A DNA stretch of 64,000 nt from Streptococcus parasanguinis ATCC 15912 (GTDB lineage: Bacteria > Bacillota > Bacilli > Lactobacillales > Streptococcaceae). Made by a program: the position numbers and the translations under genes. The stretch covers positions 2,089,653 to 2,153,652 of the forward strand of contig NC_015678.1 of assembly GCF_000164675.2 (NCBI RefSeq), written 5' to 3'. The notes under the pieces are model-generated. The model had not been told where the DNA came from. It searched no databases and saw only the letters and a list, made by a program, of their open reading frames with translations. Of the stretch, positions 54,645-63,971 are shown piece after piece (position 1 is the stretch's first letter; the number at the start of each line of letters is the position of its first letter).

Positions 54645-55385
54645 ATGGATATTTCTATCTTAACCGATGTAGGTCAAAGACGGACAAATAACCAAGACTA
54701 TGCAAATCAATATAAAAATAAGGCTGGGAAATCTATGATTTTTCTCGCTGACGGTATGGGAGGACACCGTGCCGGTAATATTGCTAGTGAAATGGCAGTC
54801 ACAGATCTGGGTGCTGCTTGGGTTTCTTCTGAAATTGAAACAGTGAATCAAGTACGTGAATGGTTTGCAAATCATTTAGAGGATGTGAATCGTCGGATTC
54901 ATTTAGCAGGTCAAGATGACGAACACAAAGGTATGGGAACCACACTAGAGGCCTTGGCTTTCGTGGAAGGACAAGTGATTTATGCTCATGTTGGAGACTC
55001 TCGAATTGGCCTTATTCGCCACGGTGAATACCGGCAATTGACAAGTGATCATTCTCTTGTAAATGCTCTTTTACGTGCTGGTCAAATTACAGAGGAAGAG
55101 GCTGCTCATCATCCTCAGCGAAATATCATCACTCAGTCTATTGGTCAAAAGGATGAGCTTGAGCCAGATTATGGCTTGGTCACAGTTGAAGCAGATGATT
55201 ATATTTTGATCAATAGTGATGGATTAACCAATATGCTTGGTCCAGATGAAATCAGAGATATTGTTTTGAGTGATGTTTCACTGGAAGAAAAGGCTAAAAC
55301 CTTGATTCGTTTTGCCAATAATGCTGGAGGGTTGGATAATATTACTGTTGTATTGCTCCACTTTAATGAGGAGGACGCAGCATGA
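54645..55385 (+). CDS. phpP: PP2C-family Ser/Thr phosphatase (Stp1/PhpP)
   Basis: Reverses StkP phosphorylation. The 246-residue cytoplasmic Mn-dependent phosphatase has the PPM motifs [13 protein letters not shown] (about 6-18), [19 protein letters not shown] (about 33-51, metal-binding Asp and Gly), [20 protein letters not shown] and GLDNITVV (about 227-234). Overlaps stkP by ATGA, so kinase and phosphatase are made together, as in all related streptococci. Confidence 0.96.
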   Translation: MDISILTDVGQRRTNNQDYANQYKNKAGKSMIFLADGMGGHRAGNIASEMAVTDLGAAWVSSEIETVNQVREWFANHLEDVNRRIHLAGQDDEHKGMGTTLEALAFVEGQVIYAHVGDSRIGLIRHGEYRQLTSDHSLVNALLRAGQITEEEAAHHPQRNIITQSIGQKDELEPDYGLVTVEADDYILINSDGLTNMLGPDEIRDIVLSDVSLEEKAKTLIRFANNAGGLDNITVVLLHFNEEDAA

Positions 55386-57250
55386 TTCAAATCGGCAAAA
55401 TTTTTGCCGGGCGATATAAAATCATCCAACAAATTGGGCGCGGCGGGATGGCAGATGTTTATCTTGCGCGTGATTTGATTTTAGATGGTGAAGAAGTTGC
55501 AGTCAAGGTACTGCGTACGAATTATCAGACGGATCCCATTGCAGTTGCTCGTTTTCAGCGGGAAGCAAAAGCGATGGCGGAACTGGACCATCCAAATATC
55601 GTTCGGATTACAGACATTGGCGAAGAAGAAGGGCAACAATACCTTGCAATGGAATATGTTGCAGGTTTAGACTTGAAACGCTATATCAAAGAAAATGCAC
55701 CTTTATCAAATGAAGAAGCGGTTCGTTTGATGGGACAGATTCTCCTTGCTATGCGTCTAGCCCATACGCGTGGCATTATCCATAGAGATTTAAAACCACA
55801 GAATGTCCTCTTGACTCCGGATGGGACTGCAAAAGTTTCAGACTTTGGGATTGCAGTGGCCTTTGCAGAGACAAGCTTGACCCAGACCAACTCTATGTTA
55901 GGATCAGTCCATTATTTGTCACCTGAGCAGGCACGGGGATCGAAAGCTACGGTTCAAAGTGACATTTACGCTATGGGAATTATTTTCTATGAGATGTTGA
56001 CTGGACACATTCCTTATGATGGGGATAGTGCGGTTACGATTGCACTGCAACATTTCCAAAAACCTCTTCCCTCTATTCGTGAAGAAAATAAGAATGTTCC
56101 GCAAGCTTTAGAAAATGTTGTGATCAAAGCGACGGCTAAGAAGCTGACGGACCGTTATAAGTCAGTAGCAGAGATGTATGTAGATCTTTCAAGCTGCCTG
56201 TCTTATGAGAGGAGAAATGAGAAAAAGCTGGTTTTTGAAGATCAAACAAAGGCTGATACAAAAACTCTTCCGAAAGTGAGTCCGACTCCAAAGACCGCTC
56301 CAGTTCCAATCTCTGAGGTGCGCAGTGAAATCAGTTCGGTGGATCCAAAACGGCCATTATCCAACCAGCAGGTCGTGGCACCAAATAAAAAGCCAAGAAG
56401 ACGCTTACGTGCACGTTATAAAGTATTGTTTGTTGCAATCGCGCTAGTTCTTGCTGCCTTTACCTTCTTGTTGTATATGAGTCCAGCCAATAAAACAGTT
56501 CCGGATGTTTCTGGTAAGACTATTGCTGAGGCCAGAGCGATTATCGAAGGTCAAGATCTTCAAGTTGGTGAAGAAAAGGAAGAATATAGTGATACTGTTG
56601 CGGAAGGCTATGTCATTCGAACTAATCCAAATGCGGGAGCTCAAAAGAGGGAACAAAGTCGAATTGATTTGATTGTTTCAAAGGGACCAAATAGCTTTGA
56701 AATGCCAAATTATGTAGGAGAAACGAGGGCAAAAGCAGAGGATGATCTGAAAAATACTTATAAAGTGTCAAGTAAGATGATCAGTATAGAGGAAGTTGAA
56801 ACTTTTGACTATGATCCTGGGACGGTTATTGAGCAAACACCGGCAGCAGGTGAGCAATATTCTTTGAATTCAAAAACTAAGATTGTATTAAAAGTAGCAA
56901 AAGAAACAACTTCAATTGAAATGCCAAACTATATTGGATCAACCTATGATTTCGCACGTAGCAATTTGATTGAAATATATGACATCAAGGAAGCCAATAT
57001 TGAATTAAGAAAAACGGACCATCTTCCTGATGGGGTTGTTGTTTCTGCAGGGCAAATTGTGAGTCAAACTCCTGAGGCATCTAATACAGTGGATATTAAT
57101 CGGACCAGAATTATATTGACAGTGTATGAGCCTAAAGTGACTTCTTCTTCAAGTACGAAAGCTTCTTCAAGTTCAGAAACGTCTAGTTCGTCTTCATCAG
57201 ATCGAAAGGATACCGATAGTTCAAGTAGTAGTGCAGCAGATGATGATTAG
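55382..57250 (+). CDS. stkP: Ser/Thr protein kinase StkP with PASTA domains
   Basis: Membrane kinase that senses peptidoglycan or lipid II and coordinates septal and peripheral growth. The 622-residue protein has a kinase domain (about 12-273) with GRGGMADVY, catalytic K42 (VAVKVL), HRDLKPQN and DFGIA, a basic juxtamembrane region (about 275-345), one membrane helix (about 347-366) and three PASTA domains (start about 372, 438 and 511). The last 35 residues are Ser/Asp-rich. Pneumococcal StkP has four PASTA domains, so one appears to be absent here. Substrates MapZ, GpsB partners and CcrZ-type division proteins are encoded nearby. Confidence 0.96.
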   Translation: MIQIGKIFAGRYKIIQQIGRGGMADVYLARDLILDGEEVAVKVLRTNYQTDPIAVARFQREAKAMAELDHPNIVRITDIGEEEGQQYLAMEYVAGLDLKRYIKENAPLSNEEAVRLMGQILLAMRLAHTRGIIHRDLKPQNVLLTPDGTAKVSDFGIAVAFAETSLTQTNSMLGSVHYLSPEQARGSKATVQSDIYAMGIIFYEMLTGHIPYDGDSAVTIALQHFQKPLPSIREENKNVPQALENVVIKATAKKLTDRYKSVAEMYVDLSSCLSYERRNEKKLVFEDQTKADTKTLPKVSPTPKTAPVPISEVRSEISSVDPKRPLSNQQVVAPNKKPRRRLRARYKVLFVAIALVLAAFTFLLYMSPANKTVPDVSGKTIAEARAIIEGQDLQVGEEKEEYSDTVAEGYVIRTNPNAGAQKREQSRIDLIVSKGPNSFEMPNYVGETRAKAEDDLKNTYKVSSKMISIEEVETFDYDPGTVIEQTPAAGEQYSLNSKTKIVLKVAKETTSIEMPNYIGSTYDFARSNLIEIYDIKEANIELRKTDHLPDGVVVSAGQIVSQTPEASNTVDINRTRIILTVYEPKVTSSSSTKASSSSETSSSSSSDRKDTDSSSSSAADDD

Positions 57251-57319
57251 GAAATTGATTGCAAGAAAAAGTTAGGTAAAAACTCAATCTGAGAAAATAG
57301 GTCCATAAATATTTCCATA

Positions 57320-57370
57320 ATAAAACGCATAATATCAGTATATATAGATACCTGATATTATGCGTTTTAT
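57320..57370. terminator. Perfect 19-bp inverted repeat downstream of stkP
   Basis: ATAAAACGCATAATATCAG (57320-57338) and its exact complement CTGATATTATGCGTTTTAT (57352-57370) around a 13-base loop. It may terminate stkP transcription in both directions, although the T-run is inside the stem and not after it. It may also be a junction of inserted DNA. Confidence 0.6.
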
Positions 57371-57607
57371 AGTTTCAAACACATTTTGTTTGCCCTTCTA
57401 TTCTTACCTGTTTTTATTTTCACGTCGTGATTTTTATATTTCACCTAAGAGGGAAAATATTTGAGTTTTATAATATTGATTTTTCAGAAAGGTAATATGG
57501 ATTTTTATAAAAATCTTAATAATACAGCATTTAAACTATTTTTTCATGGAGTTAAGCTAGTGAATGTAATTTAATTTGAGAATAAAAATAATTGAATATC
57601 AAACCAT

Positions 57608-57637
57608 TTGCTTTTTATTATGAATCTATGCTACAAT
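57608..57637 (+). promoter_or_regulatory. Promoter of the Tyr-rich surface protein gene
   Basis: TTGCTT (57608-57613), 18-base spacer ending TGC, TACAAT (57632-57637). It predicts an unusually long 5' leader of about 210 bases. Confidence 0.6.
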
Positions 57638-57852
57638 CTGCATGAGAGGAAATCAAAGATTGAAAAGCCGGTCGGAACTAATTTAATAGAGAGTTATTTC
57701 TTCAGAAAATTTCTATCCATTATTTGAATAGGCCTTACCAACTAGTGGAAAGAAATAGTACTCGCTAAGATAGAATTGGAAAGAACGACTATTGAATATG
57801 TACATATGCTTGATGTAACTTTCATATATACTTCCAAATGGAGATTATTAAA

Positions 57853-59643
57853 ATGGACAGAAATTATAGAATGCTGAGCCGATCGATTTTAGCAATGGCT
57901 GTGATTGCTCCAGCATTTATAGCAACAAAAGTAGCTGCAGATAATAGAGGGTGGAATACCAACTTCTACAATACAAACTATTATGGCAATGGTTACAATA
58001 ATTGGGACGGCTATAATGGTTATAATTCATGGACCTATGGTTATGGCTATGGATATCCAAGTTGGAACTATTATTATGGCTATAATGACTATAACTACAA
58101 TTATAATAACTGGAATAATTACTATGGTTATAACAATCTAGTTCGTGACAAAAACTACATTTATTGGAATGGTAATCATTATTATCGGATGAGTGATGGA
58201 ACTTACCGGATCTACCGCAATGGTGAGTGGAAGCCTCTAACTAATCGGAATAACTCTACTAATAACCTTGCCAATGACCCTCATTATGTATATGAAAATG
58301 GCTACCATTATTATGTATTAGATAATGGGGATTATTATTACTATAAAAATGGTAAATGGGTATTTGTGAAGAATTCGACGGAAAATCCTGATACTCCTGA
58401 TCCAGTTCCTACACCGACTCCTGATCCAACTCCAACACCTGACGAGCCAGATCCAAGCAATAAACCCGATCAACCAGTCAACCCATCAGAACCATCTACA
58501 CCAGAAGATCACGGGAACTTGATCTTCCCAGAAAATCCTCCATTTGTAGGAGCAGATGGAGAGTTTGATCCTTTCGCACCAACCCCAGAAAATCCAAGTG
58601 AACCAAAACCAGAAGAACCGGTGCAACCTGAAGTCCCAGGAAATGATGGTTTGGTATCATCAGATCAGCCTAGTGAAAACCAAATTCCTCCATATGTTGA
58701 GACACCAGCAGAAGGATTAGAACATCTTCCATGGGCTCCGAATGGACGAGCACCTAAGATAGTCTATCCTCCTGGTAAACCTGGATCAGCAGCTTTGCGT
58801 CGTGATAAGAACTACTACTTTGACGGTTCGACTCACTATTACTATGTTCCATCTGATACAGAAGCAACTGGTTACTCTGCTTATTGGAAATGGAACGGAG
58901 ACAAATGGAAACTTTATGGAATGACAGATCCAAAAGATCCTGAGATCGATCCAAAATTCCACGAAGATGCCAAAGATGATGAATATGCTTATAGCGATCG
59001 TGACTCAAGCGTGAAGCTCTATTCTACAAATCTTGTAGAAACAGCTAAAGCAGGTCAAGCTCTTCCATTTAAGAATGTGGATGAATTTAAGGACTATGTC
59101 ATTAAGAAAATGAATCCTAAATTTATTGACAATGCTGGCTGGGATGCCAAAGTAGAATGGGAAATCGAGGACCCAGAACTCTTTGAGCAATCTAAAGAAA
59201 ACCCATGGGCTAAAGACTATGTTTTAATCGCTAACTTGAAGAGTGGAGTAGATGACAAGAACTACAAAGATGTTGAGTTTGGCTATGTGAAATTCGTTTA
59301 TCGTGTAGAAGCGACAGACAATACAAACTATATCGAGTTAGATAAAGCGAAAGAAGCTTTTGCTAAGATTAACGAATTGCGAAAAGCACAAGGCTTAAAA
59401 GAATTGACTTGGTCAGATGATGTCTACAACTCACGTGCCTTACCAAAAGCCCATACTATTTCACGTCAGTACGATAGCACAGGTTTTGTAGCTCGCCGTG
59501 AAGACAATGCAACAACAGTCGTAACGAAATGGTATAACAGTGGATTGAGAGAATTAATGCTCGATCCAAATGCCACAGAAGGTGCGGTAGCAGCAGTCAT
59601 CAATGGCGACGGTAACTATTACTGGGCATTCATGTATAAATAA
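57853..59643 (+). CDS. Secreted Tyr/Asn-rich protein with aromatic repeats and a degenerate CAP/SCP-like C-terminal domain
   Basis: 596 residues from ATG 57853 (GGAG 9 bases before; an ATG at 57838 overlaps that site). Signal peptide about 1-32, cleaving after KVAA. Residues about 33-98 are low-complexity Tyr/Asn/Gly/Trp. Three aromatic repeats of 31-35 residues follow: about 99-129 (DKNYIYWNGNHYYRM), 142-172 (DPHYVYENGYHYYVL) and 318-352 (DKNYYFDGSTHYYYV), with a Pro-rich linker at about 180-300. Residues about 490-596 resemble a CAP/SCP domain (INELRKAQGLKELTWSDDVY, YYWAFMY) but are short, without the usual HxxR/GENI catalytic segment. There is no LPXTG motif. It lies between stkP and liaF, where most streptococci have nothing. 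Function unknown; adhesion or wall binding is a guess. Confidence 0.8.
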   Translation: MDRNYRMLSRSILAMAVIAPAFIATKVAADNRGWNTNFYNTNYYGNGYNNWDGYNGYNSWTYGYGYGYPSWNYYYGYNDYNYNYNNWNNYYGYNNLVRDKNYIYWNGNHYYRMSDGTYRIYRNGEWKPLTNRNNSTNNLANDPHYVYENGYHYYVLDNGDYYYYKNGKWVFVKNSTENPDTPDPVPTPTPDPTPTPDEPDPSNKPDQPVNPSEPSTPEDHGNLIFPENPPFVGADGEFDPFAPTPENPSEPKPEEPVQPEVPGNDGLVSSDQPSENQIPPYVETPAEGLEHLPWAPNGRAPKIVYPPGKPGSAALRRDKNYYFDGSTHYYYVPSDTEATGYSAYWKWNGDKWKLYGMTDPKDPEIDPKFHEDAKDDEYAYSDRDSSVKLYSTNLVETAKAGQALPFKNVDEFKDYVIKKMNPKFIDNAGWDAKVEWEIEDPELFEQSKENPWAKDYVLIANLKSGVDDKNYKDVEFGYVKFVYRVEATDNTNYIELDKAKEAFAKINELRKAQGLKELTWSDDVYNSRALPKAHTISRQYDSTGFVARREDNATTVVTKWYNSGLRELMLDPNATEGAVAAVINGDGNYYWAFMYK

Positions 59644-59705
59644 TGCCTCTAGACAACCGTTATCGGAAAGAACTTATTTAATAACAATTCATTCCGATAC
59701 CAAGG

Positions 59706-59740
59706 ACACCCAAAGGATTTCTATCTTTTGGGTGTTTTTT
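59706..59740 (+). terminator. Terminator of the Tyr-rich surface protein gene
   Basis: ACACCCAAA / TTTGGGTGT hairpin followed by TTTTT. Confidence 0.88.
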
Positions 59741-59817
59741 CTCTCTCCGTATTATCCAACCACAGACGGAAGTCAAATGATAAAAATTTTGATAAAATAA
59801 AAAAGATGAGGTAGACT

Positions 59818-60513
59818 ATGTGGAAAATACAAATTTTTATTTTCGTTGAAGCCATTTTGTTAACATTAGCAGCGATCACCATTTTATCAATTGATTTTTA
59901 CAGATTTGTTGTCTTAATGGTACTTTTCTTGTTGCTTCTGTATTACTATTTTGGCAAACAAAAGGCGAATTTTCTATTAATCGCGCTAAGTGTGCTCTTG
60001 TTTTTTATCGTGATGCTGAATCCTTTTGTGATTGCAGCCATTTTATTTGCGGTGGTTTATGGTTTATTGATTGCCTACCCTTATATGTATAAGGAAAATG
60101 AAGCCGTTGTGTTTGATGTTGAAGAGGATACGAAAATTCGTCAGGAAAAAACTCGATGGATTGGTGATTTACAACATTTTTCAAAGCAAAGTCGAGGGTA
60201 TCGAGATCTGAATGTGATCCGAGTTTTTGGGAATGACACCCTCCATTTAGAGGAGGTAGCCATTTGCAATTGGGACAATGTAGTGATCATTCGGAAAGGT
60301 TTTGGAAATACAAAAATTATCTTACCGATTGATTTGGAGTTGCATTTACAAATTAACACTCTGTATGGAGATCTGAAGTTTTTGGATCTACCTGTCCGTA
60401 AAATGAGGAATGAAACCATAGACATTGAAACGGCACACTATCGGAGATCGCACCGTTCTATAAAAATTGTGTTAGTTGGTATTGTTGGGGATGTTGAGGT
60501 GATTCGCGCATGA
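59818..60513 (+). CDS. liaF: LiaF, membrane inhibitor of the LiaSR system
   Basis: Keeps the LiaS kinase inactive until the envelope is stressed. The 231-residue protein has four hydrophobic segments in residues 5-95 (ILLTLAAITIL, VVLMVLFLLLLYY, FLLIALSVLLFFIVML, VIAAILFAVVYGLLIAY) and a soluble C-terminal DUF2154-type domain with DLNVIRVFGNDTLHLEEV and NVVIIRKGFGNTKIILP. Overlaps liaS by 4 bases. No strong promoter was located in the 175 bases before it. Confidence 0.9.
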   Translation: MWKIQIFIFVEAILLTLAAITILSIDFYRFVVLMVLFLLLLYYYFGKQKANFLLIALSVLLFFIVMLNPFVIAAILFAVVYGLLIAYPYMYKENEAVVFDVEEDTKIRQEKTRWIGDLQHFSKQSRGYRDLNVIRVFGNDTLHLEEVAICNWDNVVIIRKGFGNTKIILPIDLELHLQINTLYGDLKFLDLPVRKMRNETIDIETAHYRRSHRSIKIVLVGIVGDVEVIRA

Positions 60514-61526
60514 AGAAATTAGATTATCTCCTATTGTATTTCTATTCCCTAATGGTGGTTGCAGTCATTTGTCATACCATTTTCCATTTTGTTGGTTTTC
60601 AGTGGGGCAAACTTCTCTCAGACCTTTCCTTGCTTCAGTCATTCCTATTTATGGTTTTTAGTCTGACGCTTGCATTGACGGCTTTGGTTGTCTTAATTAT
60701 TAAAATCACGCAATTTGTAACGGTCCATGCAGTACAACAAAAAGTAGAAGCGATCCTATCCGCTTCACAGCGAAAAGAAATTGCCCCCAAAGAATTGAAT
60801 CAACAGTTAGATTTATTGGACAGCAAATTGCTTCGACTAGAAGAAAATTTACAAAAAAGTGAAAATCGTGTGATCCGAAATGAGGAAGAAATTGTGGAAA
60901 TCGAGCGTAAGAGAATTGCGCGCGATCTACATGATACGGTTAGTCAAGAATTGTTTGCAGCCAATATGATTTTGTCTGGCGTGGCAGCACAGGCCCTTGA
61001 GTTAGAGAAAAGTCAGATTCAGCAACAACTAAATGGTGTATCAGATATTCTAGGTACAGCCCAAAATGATTTACGTGTCTTACTTTTACATCTTCGTCCA
61101 ACAGAATTGGAAGGAAAAAGTTTAGTAGAAGGTATGGAGATGATTTTTAGAGAATTGAAGGAAAAGAGTAACCTAACAGTTGTCTTTCATCATAATGACG
61201 TGAGCATTCCAAAAGATATGGAAGAACATCTGTTTCGGATTGTCCAAGAAATTGTTAGCAATACCTTAAAACACGCTAGAGCTCAACAAATGGATGTCTT
61301 TTTGCACCAGGAAGGAAAACAACTTCATTTACGGATGGTAGATGATGGAATCGGCTTTGAGCAGGAAAAATTGGAACGATTGAGTTATGGATTAAAAAAT
61401 ATTCAAGAACGTGTAGAAGACATGGCGGGAACCATTAAAATAAGAACGAGTCCTCAAAAGGGAGTGGCTGTAGATATTCGTGTTCCTCTCCTTGTAAAAG
61501 ATAAAAATGAAAAGGAAACAGTATGA
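60510..61526 (+). CDS. liaS: Sensor histidine kinase LiaS
   Basis: NarL-type sensor kinase that responds to wall-active antibiotics and membrane stress. The 338-residue protein has two membrane helices (about 7-28 and 45-65), a short HAMP-like/coiled-coil segment, the HisKA_3 phosphoacceptor H141 in IARDLHDTVSQELFA, and an HATPase domain with EIVSNTLKHARA and DDGIGFEQEKL. There is almost no extracellular domain, as in intramembrane-sensing kinases. Overlaps liaF and liaR, so the three are one unit. Confidence 0.95.
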   Translation: MKKLDYLLLYFYSLMVVAVICHTIFHFVGFQWGKLLSDLSLLQSFLFMVFSLTLALTALVVLIIKITQFVTVHAVQQKVEAILSASQRKEIAPKELNQQLDLLDSKLLRLEENLQKSENRVIRNEEEIVEIERKRIARDLHDTVSQELFAANMILSGVAAQALELEKSQIQQQLNGVSDILGTAQNDLRVLLLHLRPTELEGKSLVEGMEMIFRELKEKSNLTVVFHHNDVSIPKDMEEHLFRIVQEIVSNTLKHARAQQMDVFLHQEGKQLHLRMVDDGIGFEQEKLERLSYGLKNIQERVEDMAGTIKIRTSPQKGVAVDIRVPLLVKDKNEKETV

Positions 61527-62155
61527 AAATATTATTAGTAGACGACCATGAAATGGTCCGATTGGGATTGAAAAGCTTTTTGTCCATGCAAACCGATATT
61601 GAGCAAGTCTTAGAGGCGCAAAATGGGCAAGAAGGGGTAGAGTTGGCGCTGAAAGAAAGACCAGATGTCATCATCATGGATATTGTGATGCCGGAGTTAA
61701 ATGGAATCGATGCGACTCTAGCCATCCTAAAAGAGTGGCCGGAAGCTAAAATTGTCATTTTAACGTCTTATTTAGATAACGAAAAGATTTACCCTGTCTT
61801 AGATGCCGGTGCAAAAGGGTATATTTTAAAGACCTCGTCAGCAACTGAGATCTTACATGCTGTCCGAAAGGTTGCAAAGGGAGAATTTGCGATTGAGACA
61901 GAAGTTAGTCAAAAAGTTGAGTCACGAAAGAACCATGCTGAATTGCATGATGATCTGACTGCTAGAGAACGAGATATTCTGGCTCTACTAACAAAAGGCT
62001 ATGAAAATCAACGGATAGCAGATGAACTCTTTATTTCTTTAAAAACGGTAAAGACCCATGTCTCCAACATCTTATCGAAACTAGAAGTCAGCGATCGGAC
62101 GCAAGCTGTCGTCTATGCTTTCCGTCATCATCTGGTGAATCAGGAAGATTTTTAA
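61523..62155 (+). CDS. liaR: Response regulator LiaR
   Basis: NarL/LuxR-type transcription factor. The 210-residue protein has a receiver domain with phosphoacceptor D53 (VIIMDIVMPELNG), conserved Thr (LTSYLD) and Lys (YILKTSS), and a LuxR-type HTH (about 145-205, LTARERDILALLTKGYENQRIADELFIS, given here in part). It is activated by LiaS. Targets include envelope-stress genes in related species. Confidence 0.95.
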   Translation: MKILLVDDHEMVRLGLKSFLSMQTDIEQVLEAQNGQEGVELALKERPDVIIMDIVMPELNGIDATLAILKEWPEAKIVILTSYLDNEKIYPVLDAGAKGYILKTSSATEILHAVRKVAKGEFAIETEVSQKVESRKNHAELHDDLTARERDILALLTKGYENQRIADELFISLKTVKTHVSNILSKLEVSDRTQAVVYAFRHHLVNQEDF

Positions 62156-62164
62156 GTCAAAAAA

Positions 62165-62173
62165 TGCTATAAT
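62165..62173 (+). promoter_or_regulatory. Extended -10 promoter of the HAD-cyclophilin gene
   Basis: TGC-TATAAT, 26 bases before the GTG start. No clear -35. Confidence 0.6.
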
Positions 62174-62199
62174 AGAGCAAGTAAAAGAGGGGGAGATAA

Positions 62200-63600
62200 G
62201 TGGACGCAAAATTACGTTATAAAGCCAAAAAAGTAAAAATAGTCTTTTTTGATATTGATGATACATTACGTGCAAAAGAAACAGGCTTGATTCCTGAATC
62301 TGTAAAAGATGTTTTTCATCAGTTGAAAAAGAAGGAAATTTTAACAGGGATTGCAACCGGCAGAGGGATTTTTGGGGTTGTTCCTGAACTAATGGATTTG
62401 AAGCCGGATTTTTTAGTCACTTTAAATGGAGCTTATATTGAAGATGCCAAAGGAAATGTGATCTACCAATCACCAATTAATGAAGCAATCGTTTCTTCTT
62501 TTGTGGATTGGGCTAAAGAATCTGAGATTGATTATGGGTTGGTCGCTAGTCATCAAGCTACCCTGTCCAATCGGACACCTTTGATCAGTGATGCTATTGA
62601 CATCATTTATCCGAATTTACCAGTAGATCCGGATCTGCATTTGAAAGAACCAATTTTCCAAATGTGGACCTTTGATGAAGATAATGGTGATTTAGAATTA
62701 TCGCCTTCCTTACAAGAGGAGTTACGTCTAGTTCCATGGCACCCACATTCATCTGATGTTGTTCGTTTTGATCGATCAAAGGCTTCGGGAGTCTCTCAAG
62801 TTGTCCATCATTTGGACTTGAAGCCAGAAAATGTTCTGGTATTCGGTGATGGTTTGAATGATTTAGAACTTTTTGATTATGCTGGAATTAGTATCGCAAT
62901 GGGGAAGTCTGCTCCAGAGCTACGAGAAAAAGCTGATTATATCACCAAGAATTTAGAAGAAAATGGCATATTCTATGCCTTAGAGGAGTTAAATATGGTT
63001 GAAAAAGAATTGACGTTACCACAGTTAGAACTTGCTACGATTGAAGGTCCTATCGCTGTGATCAAAACTAATTATGGTGAGATGAAAATTAAATTGTTCC
63101 CGGATCAAGCACCAAAAACTGTTGCAAACTTTGTAGCTCTTGCCAAATCTGGCTATTACGATGGCATCATTTTTCACCGCATTATCAAAGATTTTATGAT
63201 CCAAGGAGGAGATCCAACTGGTACAGGTATGGGGGGAGAATCCATCTATGGTGACAGCTTCGAAGACGAATTTTCAAAAGAATTGTACAATATTCGTGGA
63301 GCACTTTCAATGGCAAATGCTGGACCAAATACGAACGGAAGTCAATTCTTTATTGTACAAAATCAGCATCTTCCATATTCGAAAAAGGAATTGGTTCGCG
63401 GTGGCTGGCCTGAAAAAATTGCTGAAATCTATACGACAGAAGGGGGAACTCCTCACTTAGATCAACGTCATACAGTATTTGGTCAATTGATGGATGAATC
63501 TTCTTTTGCCGTATTGGATGAGATCGCGGCTGTTGAAACAGGTATGATGGATAAGCCGGTAGAAGATGTCGTGATTGAAACCGTCGAGATTGAGGATTGA
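62200..63600 (+). CDS. Bifunctional Cof-type HAD phosphatase / cyclophilin peptidyl-prolyl isomerase
   Basis: A two-domain fusion of 466 residues, starting at GTG 62200 (GAGGGGGAG site). Residues about 1-265 are a HAD-IIB phosphatase with [10 protein letters not shown] (motif I, about 14-23), TGIATGRG (motif II) and [12 protein letters not shown] (about 215-226, motif IV). Residues about 275-466 form a cyclophilin with [37 protein letters not shown] and [18 protein letters not shown] (active site region). This fusion is known in streptococci. Phosphatase substrate and folding client are unknown. Cytoplasmic, no signal peptide. Confidence 0.93.
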   Translation: MDAKLRYKAKKVKIVFFDIDDTLRAKETGLIPESVKDVFHQLKKKEILTGIATGRGIFGVVPELMDLKPDFLVTLNGAYIEDAKGNVIYQSPINEAIVSSFVDWAKESEIDYGLVASHQATLSNRTPLISDAIDIIYPNLPVDPDLHLKEPIFQMWTFDEDNGDLELSPSLQEELRLVPWHPHSSDVVRFDRSKASGVSQVVHHLDLKPENVLVFGDGLNDLELFDYAGISIAMGKSAPELREKADYITKNLEENGIFYALEELNMVEKELTLPQLELATIEGPIAVIKTNYGEMKIKLFPDQAPKTVANFVALAKSGYYDGIIFHRIIKDFMIQGGDPTGTGMGGESIYGDSFEDEFSKELYNIRGALSMANAGPNTNGSQFFIVQNQHLPYSKKELVRGGWPEKIAEIYTTEGGTPHLDQRHTVFGQLMDESSFAVLDEIAAVETGMMDKPVEDVVIETVEIED

Positions 63601-63601
63601 T

Positions 63602-63967
63602 ATGAAAATTGGAGACAAGTTAGAAGGGACCATTACAGGCATTCAACCTTATGGAGCCTTTGTTGAATTAGAATCGGGTGTCACGAGCTTGATTCATATT
63701 TCAGAGATTCGAAGTGGCTATGTTAGTAATATTCATGACATTCTTTCGATTGGGGAGAAGGTCTTTGTACAAGTTATCGATGTTGATGAATATTCAAAGA
63801 AAGCCAGCCTTTCTTTGAGAACGCTAGAAGAGACACCACAGCGAACTGTTCGGCATCATCGTTTTTCAAATGACCGCCATAAGAGTGGTTTTGCTCCATT
63901 AGCTCAACAAATGCCAACCTGGGTCAAAGAAGGAAAAGTATTTTTTAGCAAGCAAGAGAAAAAATAA
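63602..63967 (+). CDS. cvfD: S1-domain RNA-binding protein (YugI/CvfD-like)
   Basis: 121 residues from ATG 63602, starting 1 base after the previous stop; an in-frame ATG at 63575 falls inside the HAD-cyclophilin gene. Residues about 1-75 are one S1 domain (GTITGIQPYGAFVELESGVTSLIHIS), followed by a basic/aromatic tail (RHHRFSNDRHKSGFAPL). Resembles B. subtilis YugI and the pneumococcal global regulator CvfD, which affects many transcripts, mainly after transcription. Likely cotranscribed with the fusion gene. Confidence 0.85.
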   Translation: MKIGDKLEGTITGIQPYGAFVELESGVTSLIHISEIRSGYVSNIHDILSIGEKVFVQVIDVDEYSKKASLSLRTLEETPQRTVRHHRFSNDRHKSGFAPLAQQMPTWVKEGKVFFSKQEKK

Positions 63968-63971
63968 AAAA

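Larger units (their letters stand above)
57251..57852 (+). other. 602-base intergenic region between stkP and the Tyr-rich surface protein gene
   Basis: No gene is visible. It holds a perfect 19-bp inverted repeat (57320-57338 / 57352-57370), very AT-rich DNA to about 57600, a promoter at 57608-57637, and then a leader of about 210 bases. In other streptococci stkP is followed closely by the lia genes, so this stretch belongs to an insertion. Confidence 0.7.

Noticed and set aside
57373..57600. Searched for a decayed gene between stkP and the surface protein gene
   Set aside because: Dense stop codons in all frames, no recognisable peptide fragment; it appears to be plain AT-rich DNA.
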